Notes under the pieces: model-generated
What the model saw: the letters and a program-made list of their open reading frames with translations, nothing else
Told to the model about the DNA's origin: nothing
The model's database searches: none
Made by a program: the position numbers and the translations under genes
Assembly: GCF_022818495.1 (NCBI RefSeq)
Contig: NZ_CP089291.1
Span: 2,249,501-2,313,500 of the forward strand
Direction: 5' to 3'
Source: Fodinisporobacter ferrooxydans
GTDB lineage: Bacteria; Bacillota; Bacilli; Tumebacillales; MYW30-H2
DNA length: 64,000 nucleotides
In this document: positions 11,126 to 20,162 of the stretch, piece by piece
How positions within the stretch are numbered: position 1 is the stretch's first letter
Layout of the letters: the number at the start of each line of letters is the position of its first letter

Positions 11126-12007
11126 ATGAAAAAAGTGTTTGAAGAATTGCACCCCTTTTCCAGCAGTTTGTATTTTTTTGGATTTATTCTTTTAAATATG
11201 ATATTCATGCATCCGATCTATCTGGCATCTGGTCTAATCGGGATTGTTCTGGTGAATGTTTGTGTCGATCGCGGGCAGCAGTTGCGAAGCTTCCTTCCCT
11301 ACTATATACTGACGGGAATTGCAGTTACCCTTGCAAATCCGCTGTTTTCCCATCGCGGCCGCTATATTCTCTTTTATTTCATGAATCAGCCGATTACTTT
11401 CGAGTCCGTATTATATGGTGTCACGATGATGTTGTCGCTGCTCAACATTCTGGTTTGCTTCGTAGCTTATAACCAGGTCGTTTCCTCAGGAAAATTTCTT
11501 TTTTTATTTTCCCGGGCGTTTCAAAAAGTAGGGCTTTTGATCATGTTGTCTGTTCGCTTTGTGCCCCTTGTCAAACGGCGCATGAGTCAAATTATGATGG
11601 TGCAAAAAACGCGCGGCGTGAATCCTTGGCAAGGCGCGATGCGGAAACGAATCGCTGATGCCACACGCATACTGGAGATTTTGATCACTTGGTCATTGGA
11701 AGAAGCATTGCAGACGGCTGCATCGATGAAAGCGCGAGGGTATGGGATTCGATTGATTCGCAGCAGTTATCATCCATATCGATTTCATTTGATAGATTTC
11801 TTTTGGATTGGCACGCTCGTATGTCTGATCAGCATCTGCATCGCCGAATGGTTTCGTGGATATGGGGTATTGCCGATCTATCCGGTTTTTCATTGGGCCA
11901 AATTTGATGACACACAATGGTTCTTATATGCTTGTTTTTGTCTGTACACGATTTTTCCAGTATTGCTGGAAGGGAAGGAGCGAATCCGATGGCAGTCTTG
12001 GAAATGA
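11126..12007 (+). CDS. ECF transporter T component (EcfT)
   Basis: EcfT is the membrane coupling subunit of energy-coupling factor vitamin transporters. The 293-residue protein has about five or six hydrophobic segments. Its coupling helices contain VKRRMSQIMMVQKTRG and ALQTAASMKARGYG, the Ala-x3-Ala-Arg-Gly type motifs that dock on the ATPases. It follows AAGGAGCC and overlaps the next ATPase gene by 19 nt. Being part of a dedicated cluster with its own S component, this is a group I-type (dedicated) ECF module. Confidence 0.88.
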   Translation: MKKVFEELHPFSSSLYFFGFILLNMIFMHPIYLASGLIGIVLVNVCVDRGQQLRSFLPYYILTGIAVTLANPLFSHRGRYILFYFMNQPITFESVLYGVTMMLSLLNILVCFVAYNQVVSSGKFLFLFSRAFQKVGLLIMLSVRFVPLVKRRMSQIMMVQKTRGVNPWQGAMRKRIADATRILEILITWSLEEALQTAASMKARGYGIRLIRSSYHPYRFHLIDFFWIGTLVCLISICIAEWFRGYGVLPIYPVFHWAKFDDTQWFLYACFCLYTIFPVLLEGKERIRWQSWK

Positions 12008-13731
12008 GAAATGTGTCCTTCTCCTATCCGGATGGCACGCAAGCTCTCATTGATATCAATTTGCGTCTGGATCCCGGCGACTGTGTAGTGATTTGCGGAG
12101 CGTCAGGATCGGGAAAATCTACATTGCTGCAAATGCTGAAAAGAGAAATTCAACCTGTAGGTCTCGCGACGGGAGAGATTCAATGGGATGGGTTGCCGTT
12201 CGCGGAGCAGGAGCTTGCTCGTACGGCACAAGAAATCGGCATGATTTTTCAGGATCCGGAAAATCAAATCGCAATGGATGAGGTATGGCAGGAACTGGCG
12301 TTTGGATTGGAAAATATGGGGCTTTCTACAGATGATATCCGCAAACGGGTTGCGGAAATCGTACATTTCTTCGGAATTGAGGATTTGCTGGACCGCAAAA
12401 CACATGAATTGTCCGGCGGTCAAAAGCAAATGGTCAATTTGGCGGCAGTCCTGTTGATGCAGCCCAAAATTTTGCTGCTTGACGAGCCGACGGCCCAGCT
12501 TGATCCGATCGCCGCCAGAGAGTTTTTACAGATGATGCAGCGTCTCAATGAGGAATTGGGCATGACGATTGTGCTGGCGGAACATCGTTTGGAAGACGTG
12601 TTTGCATTGGCGGATCGCGTCTTGGTGATGGAACATGGCCAGATCAAATACGAGGGAACGCCAAAGGAAGTGATCCGGCATATCTTTCATGTCGATGATA
12701 CCCGATTCTTGCCCTATCTGCCTTCGATTGCGAAGTTGTTTTTGGAAAGCCTCCCGGAAAATCGCATCAATCCATCTGTGCAAGCGATGCAGATTCCTGT
12801 TTCTGTAAAAGAGGGCAGGCAGTGGTTGTTGAAAATGGGGAATATTCGCTTGGGAACGGAACATAGTGAAGTACATTTAAAACTCCATCGAAACGTACAT
12901 AGAAAAGAGCATTTCAAAAAATATTCCGATCAGCAGACAGATTTGTCGTCAGTCCTCCTGGAACTCAAGCATGTATATTTTCAATATCAAAGAGATGCAA
13001 AGCTTGTATTGGCGGATCTCAATCTCTCGATGCAGCAGCAGGAATGGTTGGCAATCGTCGGCGGAAATGGGGCCGGCAAGACCACATTGCTGCAAGCAGC
13101 GGCAGGCTTGCTGACCCCGCAGAAAGGAACCGTAACATGGCAAGGGAAAAAGCTGAAGAAGCTGCCGGAACGGGAACGCTACCAAGTCATTGGCTATGTG
13201 GCGCAGAATCCGAAACTCTACTTTGTACATGATTCGGTCGAGCAAGAACTGAGGCACGTCATGCAGCGTTTTCCGGAACGGATCACAGAACAGGATGTGC
13301 AACATATGATCGCCCGCCTTAGGATTGCATCGATTTTACAAAAACATCCCTATGATTGCAGCGGCGGGGAGCAACAAAAAGTAGCGTTGGCCGGTGTCTT
13401 GCTGACAAAACCGCAAATTCTGCTGCTGGATGAGCCGACGAAAGGGCTGGACCCTTTGTCCAAGCTTGAATTTGCGCAGATTTTGGAGGGATTTCGGCAA
13501 GAGGGTGTTGCCATTCTCATGGTGACGCATGATATTGAATTTGCTGCTGCATATGCAACACGCTGCGCCATGCTGTTTCATGGGGAAATAACGGCTGAGG
13601 GCACACCAAGGGAATTTTTTCAAGGCAATTATTTTTATACGACTGTCATTCAGCGGCTATTTCAAAATATTTTGCCGACAGCTGTTACATATGAGGAGGT
13701 ACTTGCACATTGGCGCGGCGTCGTCTCTTGA
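11989..13731 (+). CDS. ECF transporter ATPase, two fused ABC domains (EcfA1-EcfA2)
   Basis: A 580-residue cytoplasmic protein with two complete ABC ATPase domains. Domain one (about 1-245) has Walker A GASGSGKST, signature LSGGQKQ and Walker B ILLLDEPTAQLD. Domain two (about 325-560) has Walker A GGNGAGKTT, signature CSGGEQQK and Walker B ILLLDEPTKGLD. Separate EcfA1 and EcfA2 are the usual arrangement, so this is a fusion. I chose ATG 11989, which has AAGGAG 8 bases upstream, over an upstream in-frame ATG that lies deep inside ecfT. It overlaps the S-component gene at its 3' end. Confidence 0.92.
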   Translation: MAVLEMRNVSFSYPDGTQALIDINLRLDPGDCVVICGASGSGKSTLLQMLKREIQPVGLATGEIQWDGLPFAEQELARTAQEIGMIFQDPENQIAMDEVWQELAFGLENMGLSTDDIRKRVAEIVHFFGIEDLLDRKTHELSGGQKQMVNLAAVLLMQPKILLLDEPTAQLDPIAAREFLQMMQRLNEELGMTIVLAEHRLEDVFALADRVLVMEHGQIKYEGTPKEVIRHIFHVDDTRFLPYLPSIAKLFLESLPENRINPSVQAMQIPVSVKEGRQWLLKMGNIRLGTEHSEVHLKLHRNVHRKEHFKKYSDQQTDLSSVLLELKHVYFQYQRDAKLVLADLNLSMQQQEWLAIVGGNGAGKTTLLQAAAGLLTPQKGTVTWQGKKLKKLPERERYQVIGYVAQNPKLYFVHDSVEQELRHVMQRFPERITEQDVQHMIARLRIASILQKHPYDCSGGEQQKVALAGVLLTKPQILLLDEPTKGLDPLSKLEFAQILEGFRQEGVAILMVTHDIEFAAAYATRCAMLFHGEITAEGTPREFFQGNYFYTTVIQRLFQNILPTAVTYEEVLAHWRGVVS

Positions 13732-14393
13732 TTTTGCTCATCCTTTTCCTTTGTCTCGCAAGTTTGGCTGTTGCCTCCTTTTGGCTGGACAATCATTATC
13801 TGTTGATCAGTTTTGTGCTTGTCCTATTGTCGATTCTGCCTTTTTTTCTGCGTTTTGAATATAAAAAAATCGATGCGAAGGAAATTGTCCTGATTGCGAT
13901 GCTGTCGGCAATCGCAGCAGTCAGCCGCATTCCCTTTGCGCCGCTTCCCAATATAAAGCCGGTCACATTCATTGTGATTGTCTCGGCATTGGTATTTGGT
14001 GCGGAGGCCGGATTTATTATCGGTTCTACCGCCGCATTGGTCTCGAACATATTTTTTGGGCAAGGTCCCTGGACTCCTTGGCAAATGTTCGCTTGGGGAA
14101 TGGCCGGGTTTGTGACGGGGCTTTTCAAGGATGCCAAATGGCTTTCCCGGCCTTTGGGAAGAGCGGTGTATGGCTTCATTTGGGGATTTTTATTCGATTG
14201 GTTCATGAATTTGTCGATTGTCGTGGGATATATCAACGATTTTAGCTGGAAAACGTTTCTTGCTACATATATTGCAAGTTTTTATTTTGATTTGCTGCAT
14301 GGGGGGTCCAATGCCATTTTTCTCTATGTTTTTGGCGCCAGTTGGATAAAAATGTTAGAGCGTTTTAAAAGAAAATATGGATTGCTGTGTTGA
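13710..14393 (+). CDS. ECF transporter S component, putative cobalamin specificity subunit
   Basis: The 227-residue protein has about six membrane helices. It contains the S-component core IVLIAMLSAIAAVSRIPF, NIKPVTFIVIVSALVFG and GPWTPWQMFAWGMAGF. The first helix carries the small-residue AxxxA face that contacts EcfT. The start is a TTG 10 bases after GAGGAGG. Riboswitch control and the DUF4430 partners point to cobalamin (CbrT-like) or a corrinoid precursor as the substrate; the sequence alone does not prove which. Confidence 0.82.
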   Translation: MARRRLLILLILFLCLASLAVASFWLDNHYLLISFVLVLLSILPFFLRFEYKKIDAKEIVLIAMLSAIAAVSRIPFAPLPNIKPVTFIVIVSALVFGAEAGFIIGSTAALVSNIFFGQGPWTPWQMFAWGMAGFVTGLFKDAKWLSRPLGRAVYGFIWGFLFDWFMNLSIVVGYINDFSWKTFLATYIASFYFDLLHGGSNAIFLYVFGASWIKMLERFKRKYGLLC

Positions 14394-14484
14394 AATTGTA
14401 AAAAATTCAATTGCAAACATATGGAATTTCCGGCGAATCACAGGCTGCAGTCGATCCGGGCAGCAGTTGAACAGGAGGACATAT

Positions 14485-15066
14485 ATGCTGTATTGGAAAT
14501 TGTTTGTTGCATTTTTCCGCATCGGCATTTTTGGTTATGGCGGCGGTCCGTCGATGATACCTTTGTTTCATGCGGAGTGTGTAAAAAAATATCAATGGTT
14601 GACAGCGGAAGAGTTTTCTGATGCATTGGCGTTGGGAAATGCTCTGCCGGGACCGATTGCTACGAAAATGGCCAGTTATATCGGATATCGGGTCAATGGC
14701 TGGAAAGGCGCTCTGGTTGCCAATCTGGCGCTCATTCTGCCGGCTGTGGTGATCATGATCGGGTTGATGGGAGTCATGTACGGGTTCAAAAACCATCCCT
14801 TTATCAAGCGCATGATTGCAGCGATTCAGCCCGTCATTGGCGTCATGCTGGCAGTTTTGGCATATGAATTCATATCCAAGGGCGTGAAAGAGGCAAATAA
14901 TAAGGGATTGTCCATCGGGATGCTGGCATTTTCTCTGATTTGCATTTCCATACTGAATGTTCCGCCGGGAATCCTCGTAGCGGTTGTATTGGCTGTTGCG
15001 TTTGCGTATTCCACCTGGCATGCGGGAAGACAGAAACGCCGGGAAAAAGGAGTAGAAACAAAATGA
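14485..15066 (+). CDS. chrA: Chromate transporter, N-terminal-type half (short-chain ChrA)
   Basis: A 193-residue membrane protein of the CHR family with the signature FGYGGGPSMIPLF near residue 16 and LALGNALPGPIATKMASYIGY. Short-chain CHR proteins are encoded as adjacent pairs and work as a heterodimer exporting chromate. The ATG at 14485 sits 5 bases after AGGAGGA; the longer frame from 14377 overlaps the preceding gene and has no site. The stop overlaps the start of the partner gene (ATGA). Confidence 0.9.
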   Translation: MLYWKLFVAFFRIGIFGYGGGPSMIPLFHAECVKKYQWLTAEEFSDALALGNALPGPIATKMASYIGYRVNGWKGALVANLALILPAVVIMIGLMGVMYGFKNHPFIKRMIAAIQPVIGVMLAVLAYEFISKGVKEANNKGLSIGMLAFSLICISILNVPPGILVAVVLAVAFAYSTWHAGRQKRREKGVETK

Positions 15067-15590
15067 TCTATTTGCAAATTTTCTGGGCATTTTTTATTCC
15101 TAATATTCTGGGTTATGGTGGCGGCCCATCGCTGATTCCGTTGATCCGGGAGCAAATCGTCGACCATTATCATTGGATGACGTTAAAACAGTTCGGCGAA
15201 ACACTAGCCATTGCGAATGCGCTTCCAAGCCCTTTTAATACGAAAATGGCCGGCTATATCGGGTATCAGCTGGCCGGCATAGCGGGGGCGCTCGCAGCGG
15301 AAGTTGCAACCATTTTGCCAAGCGCGATCGCGATGATTGTGCTGTTGCGGTTTATGTCTGTATTCCGGACGGCACCGCAAGTAAAAGCGATGACATTCTC
15401 CATCCGTCACATCGTTGCCGTATTGTTAGGCGTGCTTGCCTATCAGTTTTTTGCAGATTCTGTTAAGGGCATAGGCTGGATGCATTCGATCATTTTGGGT
15501 GTTGCCGCATATTTGCTGTTGGAGCGGTTCAAGATTCATCCGGCCATTGTGATCGCAGGAACCATGATCTATGGCGCGGTTATTATTTAA
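15063..15590 (+). CDS. Chromate transporter, C-terminal-type half (short-chain ChrA)
   Basis: A 175-residue partner of the gene before it, with LGYGGGPSLIPLIREQ near residue 16 and LAIANALPSPFNTKMAGYIGYQLAG. It starts inside the stop codon of its partner, so the two are translationally coupled. The matching motifs show the pair arose by duplication. Chromate export is the characterised role of the family; sulfate or another oxyanion is possible. About 200 bases follow before the flavodoxin gene, with no clear terminator. Confidence 0.9.
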   Translation: MIYLQIFWAFFIPNILGYGGGPSLIPLIREQIVDHYHWMTLKQFGETLAIANALPSPFNTKMAGYIGYQLAGIAGALAAEVATILPSAIAMIVLLRFMSVFRTAPQVKAMTFSIRHIVAVLLGVLAYQFFADSVKGIGWMHSIILGVAAYLLLERFKIHPAIVIAGTMIYGAVII

Positions 15591-15791
15591 AGATGGGAAA
15601 GACCGGAGCGAGCAGCTTGGCACCACATACGCACAACAATGCATAAGAAAGACCATGCAAGAAACCATTGGCAGTTTGTCTTTGGTTTTTTTGTCATGAA
15701 TAGGCATGTAAAACGAGGGGAACCTATCAAAAGTTGGTATGGATTTGAAACTCAGATTGTACAGATGGATTAGGCACATGGAGGAACGCGG

Positions 15792-16331
15792 ATGAAAATT
15801 TTCATCGTATTCGATAGTGAAAACGGACATACAGAAGCTGTGGCAGAAGCAATAGCAGAAGGAGCAAGAGATGTCACAGGAGCGGAAGTATTTCTTCAAC
15901 ATGTGAATCAGGCGGATGTGAACGATCTGGTAGAGATGGATGCCATCATTTGGGGGTGCCCCGGGCATTTTGGAACAATCAGTGCAGGGCTCAAAGCATG
16001 GATTGATCAACTCGGAGGTTTGTGGGCGCAAGGAAAGCTGATCGGGAAAATCGGTGCTACGTTTTGCACCACTGCAACGGTTCATGGCGGAATTGAATCC
16101 ACATTGTTAAATTTGATTACCCCGATGCTTCATAATGGAATGATTGTTGTGGGATTGCCTGGCAATATACCAGAAAATGCAATGTATGGTTCCTATTATG
16201 GCGTCGGAATTACGTGCCCCGTTGAAACATCCCACGATGCGCCTCCAAACATGCCCTCAGAGACTGACTTGATTTTGGCAAGGGCACTTGGCCATCGAGT
16301 TGCTGTCGTAACAGGCAAGTTTGTTAGTTAA
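15792..16331 (+). CDS. Flavodoxin-like NAD(P)H quinone oxidoreductase (WrbA-like)
   Basis: The 179-residue protein begins with [24 protein letters not shown], a flavodoxin phosphate-binding loop of the WrbA/NQO class. It has [20 protein letters not shown] and [19 protein letters not shown], the conserved WrbA-like blocks that bind FMN. Two-electron quinone reduction is the family role. The start has GGAGG at good distance. Its position behind a chromate exporter could reflect oxidant defence, but that is only a neighbourhood hint. Confidence 0.85.
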   Translation: MKIFIVFDSENGHTEAVAEAIAEGARDVTGAEVFLQHVNQADVNDLVEMDAIIWGCPGHFGTISAGLKAWIDQLGGLWAQGKLIGKIGATFCTTATVHGGIESTLLNLITPMLHNGMIVVGLPGNIPENAMYGSYYGVGITCPVETSHDAPPNMPSETDLILARALGHRVAVVTGKFVS

Positions 16332-16352
16332 TTACGAGAGGATGGACGGATC

Positions 16353-16781
16353 GTGGCAACAGTTATAGTCGGAGGCGTAGTACTTGTTATTCTATTGATT
16401 GTTCTAATTACGATTAATATTCGTGCGGCGCAAAAAAATTACGTTCCGCAGCATGCAAAAACGAAGAAGGACGAAACGCAGCCTGTTTTACAGGATGCAT
16501 CTGTGCTGGCTGCGGAAAATCCCATGCAGCAGCAAGGGGAACCTGCGCCGCATAGAAATGTTCCATCTGTGTCAGGCAATCTATCGGAACCGAATGTGCC
16601 GGAGAAAAATTCTCGGAGAGGCTCCTTGCCGGAAACATCCGATCTGCAATATCGGGCGGCATTGCGAAATTTTGCCGACAAAGGCGAACAGTCCAAGAAC
16701 GAAGAGGCGCCAAAGCGGGGCCAGTCCGACTTGGCATATCGCAACGCGTTACGCAACATGCAGCGGAAAAATTCGGAATAA
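16353..16781 (+). CDS. Small single-pass membrane protein with a repeated YRxALRN motif
   Basis: The 142-residue protein starts at GTG after GAGAGGATGG. One N-terminal membrane helix (about residues 3-24) is followed by a charged, disordered-looking tail. The tail contains two copies of a short motif: DLQYRAALRNF (about 96-106) and DLAYRNALRNM (about 126-136). I do not recognise the family. The paired motif may be a binding element for a partner at the membrane. It ends just before a bidirectional terminator. Confidence 0.7.
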   Translation: MATVIVGGVVLVILLIVLITINIRAAQKNYVPQHAKTKKDETQPVLQDASVLAAENPMQQQGEPAPHRNVPSVSGNLSEPNVPEKNSRRGSLPETSDLQYRAALRNFADKGEQSKNEEAPKRGQSDLAYRNALRNMQRKNSE

Positions 16782-16837
16782 GAGCATTCCGAACAAGAAC
16801 TTTGCTGTCAATAAGTGCTTTGATTTTATCCAAAAAG

Positions 16838-16870
16838 AAAGCGTGTTGTCAGTTTTCACAACACGCTTTT
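16838..16870. terminator. Bidirectional intrinsic terminator
   Basis: A 12-bp perfect stem (AAAGCGTGTTGT / ACAACACGCTTT) with T-rich sequence on both sides lies between a plus-strand gene ending at 16781 and a minus-strand gene ending at 16894. It can serve both. Confidence 0.9.
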
Positions 16871-16893
16871 CAAATACTCTTTGAAAGGTTATA

Positions 16894-17094
16894 TCATTTC
16901 TTGCGAATCAAAACGGTTTCGTTTGCAAATTCTTTCATAACGGCTCCATAAAATGTCTGCCATTCTCGAGATACATTGTTTAAATGGGGTTGGAGTGTTT
17001 GAGATTCCGGGAAAACAGCCGGAGCTTGTTTTGGCTTTTTGGCAGGCTTCCGTTCTTGTTTCGTTTTTGCTTCATTCGATCTTGCTCTAGCCAT
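16894..17094 (-). CDS. Small basic hypothetical protein
   Basis: A 66-residue protein, MARARSNEAKTKQERKPAKK at the N-terminus, rich in Lys, Arg, Ala and Pro in its first half, with a folded-looking C-terminal half (REWQTFYGAVMKEFANETVLIRKK). The ATG at 17094 has AGAAGGA 5 bases upstream; an upstream in-frame ATG has no site. It lies downstream of the SNF2 helicase on the same strand with about 65 bases between them. Function unknown. Confidence 0.6.
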   Translation of the reverse strand: MARARSNEAKTKQERKPAKKPKQAPAVFPESQTLQPHLNNVSREWQTFYGAVMKEFANETVLIRKK

Positions 17095-17159
17095 TGCAAT
17101 CCTTCTTTCCATTCGGCCGATTTCCTTTTTGATTGGCCTTCTTCGATACTCGTACTCAG

Positions 17160-20100
17160 TTACCCTTCATCTGATTGAATCCAGTCTTTTCGGAGGACGA
17201 AGAGGTTTCGCAGGTCGTCTGTAGAGAGCTCGGTAATCCAGTTTTCCCCGCCGCCGACAATTTGGTCATTCATTCCTTGTTTTTTATCAATCAACTCGTC
17301 GATTCGTTCTTCCAGCGTTCCGAGCGTAACAAACTTGTGTACTTGTACATGCTGTGTTTGTCCGATGCGGAACGCCCGGTCTGTTGCCTGATTTTCCACG
17401 GCCGGATTCCACCAGCGGTCGAAGTGAAACACATGACTTGCTGCAGTCAGATTCAACCCGACACCGCCGGCTTTGAGGGAGAGGAGAAAGATATGTCGTC
17501 TCTCTTCTAAAGGAAGCATCTGATCCTGGAATTGCGCAATCATCCGATCCCGCTTTGTTTTCGATACGCCGCCGTGAAGAAATAGGATTTGTTCTTGCAA
17601 TTCCTGTTCCAAAAATTGCACCAGAAGATGCCCCATTTCGACAAACTGGGTAAAAATCAGGCAGCTGTCGCCTTCTTGCCGCAACTCCTGCACCATGTCC
17701 AACAATCGTTCCATTTTATTGGAGCGGTTTTTCCGTGTGATTTGGCCACTCTCTTTTAATACCAATGCCGGATGGTTGCATAGTTGTTTTATTTTCGTCA
17801 AGGTGGATAAAATCAATCCCCGGCGCTCCATTGCAGATACGACATCCAAGCGCTCAAACATATCCTGGATGATCGATTCATACATGGCCGCTTGTTCGAC
17901 GGTAAGGGAAACGTACAATTTGGATTCCTGCTTTTCCGGCAGATCCAATTCAATGTCCGGCGAAGTTTTGACACGCCGCAGCAGGAATGGTTGAATCAAG
18001 CGTTTCACCTGTTCAATCCGCGTGGGATCATTCGACTTTTCAATCGGTTGAACAAACTGTTTTTGGAAGGAGGAAAGGCTCCCCAAATATCCAGGATTGA
18101 CAAAATCCATAATTGACCACAATTCTGTCAGACGGTTTTCCATCGGCGTACCTGTCATGGCGACACGATGGTCTGCTTCCAGCCGGCGGATCGCTGCCGA
18201 CTGTTTTGTGTACACATTTTTGATGTTCTGTGCTTCGTCCAGGCAAATGGCGTTCCAATGAACAGTACGAAATTCTTCCTCATCCAAATGTGTCAACGTA
18301 TAGGATGTCAGGACGACATCGACCGTTTGTGCAGTTTGCAGGAAATCCTCCCCTTTCTTGCGATTGGTGCCATGATGCAAGTAAATCGTAAGGGATGGGG
18401 CGAATCGGTCAATCTCTTTTTGCCAGTTGCCAAGTACGGAAGTCGGGCAGACAAGCAGTGTGGGAGTCGATTGTTTTTGTTTGTCTTTCACATGCAAGAG
18501 ATAATTGATCCATTGAATGGTTTTTCCCAATCCCATATCATCAGCCAGACATGCGCCCAATCCTAACGAACGCAGGAACAACAGCCAGGATACGCCTTCT
18601 GTCTGATATTTGCGCAATGTTCCCTGAAAGGAAAGAGCTGCAGGCAATTGCGGGATGCCCCGGATGTGCTTCAGTTGTTCAAAGAGCGCAAGAATGTGTT
18701 GATTTAACTCAAGTTCCACTGACAGTTCCGGAAATAGCCCGGCTGCCTCCGGATTATGATCATCGATTGGCGGTTCCTGGCTGTCGTCAATGGGCGAAGC
18801 GTCCGTCAGATCGGCAGTACCCTGAATCAAGTGCATTTCCAAAACATCGCGAAATGTGAGTCCATTTTTTTTGGAAAGTTGTTTCATAAAATTCCGGACT
18901 TGTTTTTGCAATTGGGCATCAAGAGGAATCCATTGTCCTTGAAATTTAATCAATCGATGTTTCTCGTCCAGCCATTTGCCGAACTCTTTCTCACTGAGTT
19001 CGATGTTTCCAAGCGCCAATTTCCAATCAAAATCCATGATTTGCTGCAATCCGAATATCGATTGCCCCTTTGCTCCGGCAGAGGAACGGATATTCATTTT
19101 TACTTTTGGTTTTTGTTTTTTTAATTCTTTCCACCAGCCAGGCAGTAAAATGGTATATCCATGTCCAATCAAGCGTTCGCTGGCATTTGTTAAAAAGTTG
19201 TACGCTTGCTCTGTTGTCATGGCTGCAAGGAGTCGGCCGTCTTCATTGGGATCTTTCAGCCAGGGCACGAGCTGCATCCAGATTTCCATGTCCTTGCGAA
19301 TACGGCCTTCAAATGGCAAAAAGGAATCGGGAAGCGGCTGGTCTGAGAGCGGACGCTTTTGTGAATATGGAATCAGCGTATCCGGGTTTTCATTGTCTTG
19401 CAGCATGATATGCAATAGCCATGTTTCTTCGTCGTCAACCGGCTCATCCAATTGTAAAACAGTATGAAAGGGTGTCGTATTTTGTTGCCAACCGATTGCA
19501 ATCAGCCAATCTTCTTCATCCAACCAAAGATGCTTGTCTGTATGTGCGGCAAGTGCCGGGTATGTTTCGAGCACTTGCTGCCATGCATCGTGTACGGGAT
19601 TGTTCTGTTCGAGCAGTTCCCGGAAGATCGCTTGCAGCCAATCGTTTACATAAAACAAGGCAATATTTAAATGACTCCATACGCTTTGGTCATTGTCTCC
19701 CGGTTGGAGTTCCCGAGTTTCCATGAAAGATGGATTCTGATGAACTTCTTTGTCCGGGAAAAGCAGTTTCCATTGAAGGGTATCCGCTGTTTTCCAAATT
19801 TCGAAATCCGGTGCGAAATTCCCTTGTTGCAGGGCATGTTTGATAATTTTTGCAGCCGAACGCAATGCGCGCAAGTTTTCATGTTCCATGACTGACACGT
19901 GATGATTGCGAGCCGTCGGATTTGAAAAATACTCCAACGCATGCCGCGGCGACAAGATGATACACGGAATTCCATTGTGTGCTGCGGACTCATGCATGGT
20001 TCCGTAATAGGAATAAGGATCCCAAGTAAACAAGAGTGGCGCCAATTGATCCGCAGGTATGTAGTTGGAATGGCGGTTTTTGGCATAGAGAAAAAAGCGG

Positions 20101-20162
20101 CCGGAGGGCTGCCAGACGGCATTCACTTCCAACTGTACGGTTTGCATCTGTAATTGGCTCAT
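17160..20162 (-). CDS. SNF2-family DEAD/DEAH-box helicase
   Basis: A 1000-residue SWI2/SNF2 ATPase. The C-terminal half has the RecA-like motor: motif I ADDMGLGKT, motif II LDEAQNIKN, motif III MTGTPMENRL, and a helicase C domain with QFVEMGHLL, KAGGVGLNLTAA and ATDRAFRIGQT. The N-terminal roughly 450 residues match the bacterial SNF2-associated region. Such proteins translocate on duplex DNA and may remodel nucleoprotein, but the bacterial role is poorly known. Its start overlaps the stop of the SWIM gene upstream (ATGA), and this helicase/SWIM pairing recurs in Bacillales, suggesting a functional unit. Confidence 0.93.
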   Translation of the reverse strand: MSQLQMQTVQLEVNAVWQPSGRFFLYAKNRHSNYIPADQLAPLLFTWDPYSYYGTMHESAAHNGIPCIILSPRHALEYFSNPTARNHHVSVMEHENLRALRSAAKIIKHALQQGNFAPDFEIWKTADTLQWKLLFPDKEVHQNPSFMETRELQPGDNDQSVWSHLNIALFYVNDWLQAIFRELLEQNNPVHDAWQQVLETYPALAAHTDKHLWLDEEDWLIAIGWQQNTTPFHTVLQLDEPVDDEETWLLHIMLQDNENPDTLIPYSQKRPLSDQPLPDSFLPFEGRIRKDMEIWMQLVPWLKDPNEDGRLLAAMTTEQAYNFLTNASERLIGHGYTILLPGWWKELKKQKPKVKMNIRSSAGAKGQSIFGLQQIMDFDWKLALGNIELSEKEFGKWLDEKHRLIKFQGQWIPLDAQLQKQVRNFMKQLSKKNGLTFRDVLEMHLIQGTADLTDASPIDDSQEPPIDDHNPEAAGLFPELSVELELNQHILALFEQLKHIRGIPQLPAALSFQGTLRKYQTEGVSWLLFLRSLGLGACLADDMGLGKTIQWINYLLHVKDKQKQSTPTLLVCPTSVLGNWQKEIDRFAPSLTIYLHHGTNRKKGEDFLQTAQTVDVVLTSYTLTHLDEEEFRTVHWNAICLDEAQNIKNVYTKQSAAIRRLEADHRVAMTGTPMENRLTELWSIMDFVNPGYLGSLSSFQKQFVQPIEKSNDPTRIEQVKRLIQPFLLRRVKTSPDIELDLPEKQESKLYVSLTVEQAAMYESIIQDMFERLDVVSAMERRGLILSTLTKIKQLCNHPALVLKESGQITRKNRSNKMERLLDMVQELRQEGDSCLIFTQFVEMGHLLVQFLEQELQEQILFLHGGVSKTKRDRMIAQFQDQMLPLEERRHIFLLSLKAGGVGLNLTAASHVFHFDRWWNPAVENQATDRAFRIGQTQHVQVHKFVTLGTLEERIDELIDKKQGMNDQIVGGGENWITELSTDDLRNLFVLRKDWIQSDEG

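Noticed and set aside
15617-15635. Sigma-54-like TTGGCACCACATACGCA before the flavodoxin gene
   Set aside because: The -24 half fits but the -12 half lacks TTGC, and it is over 150 bases from the next start.
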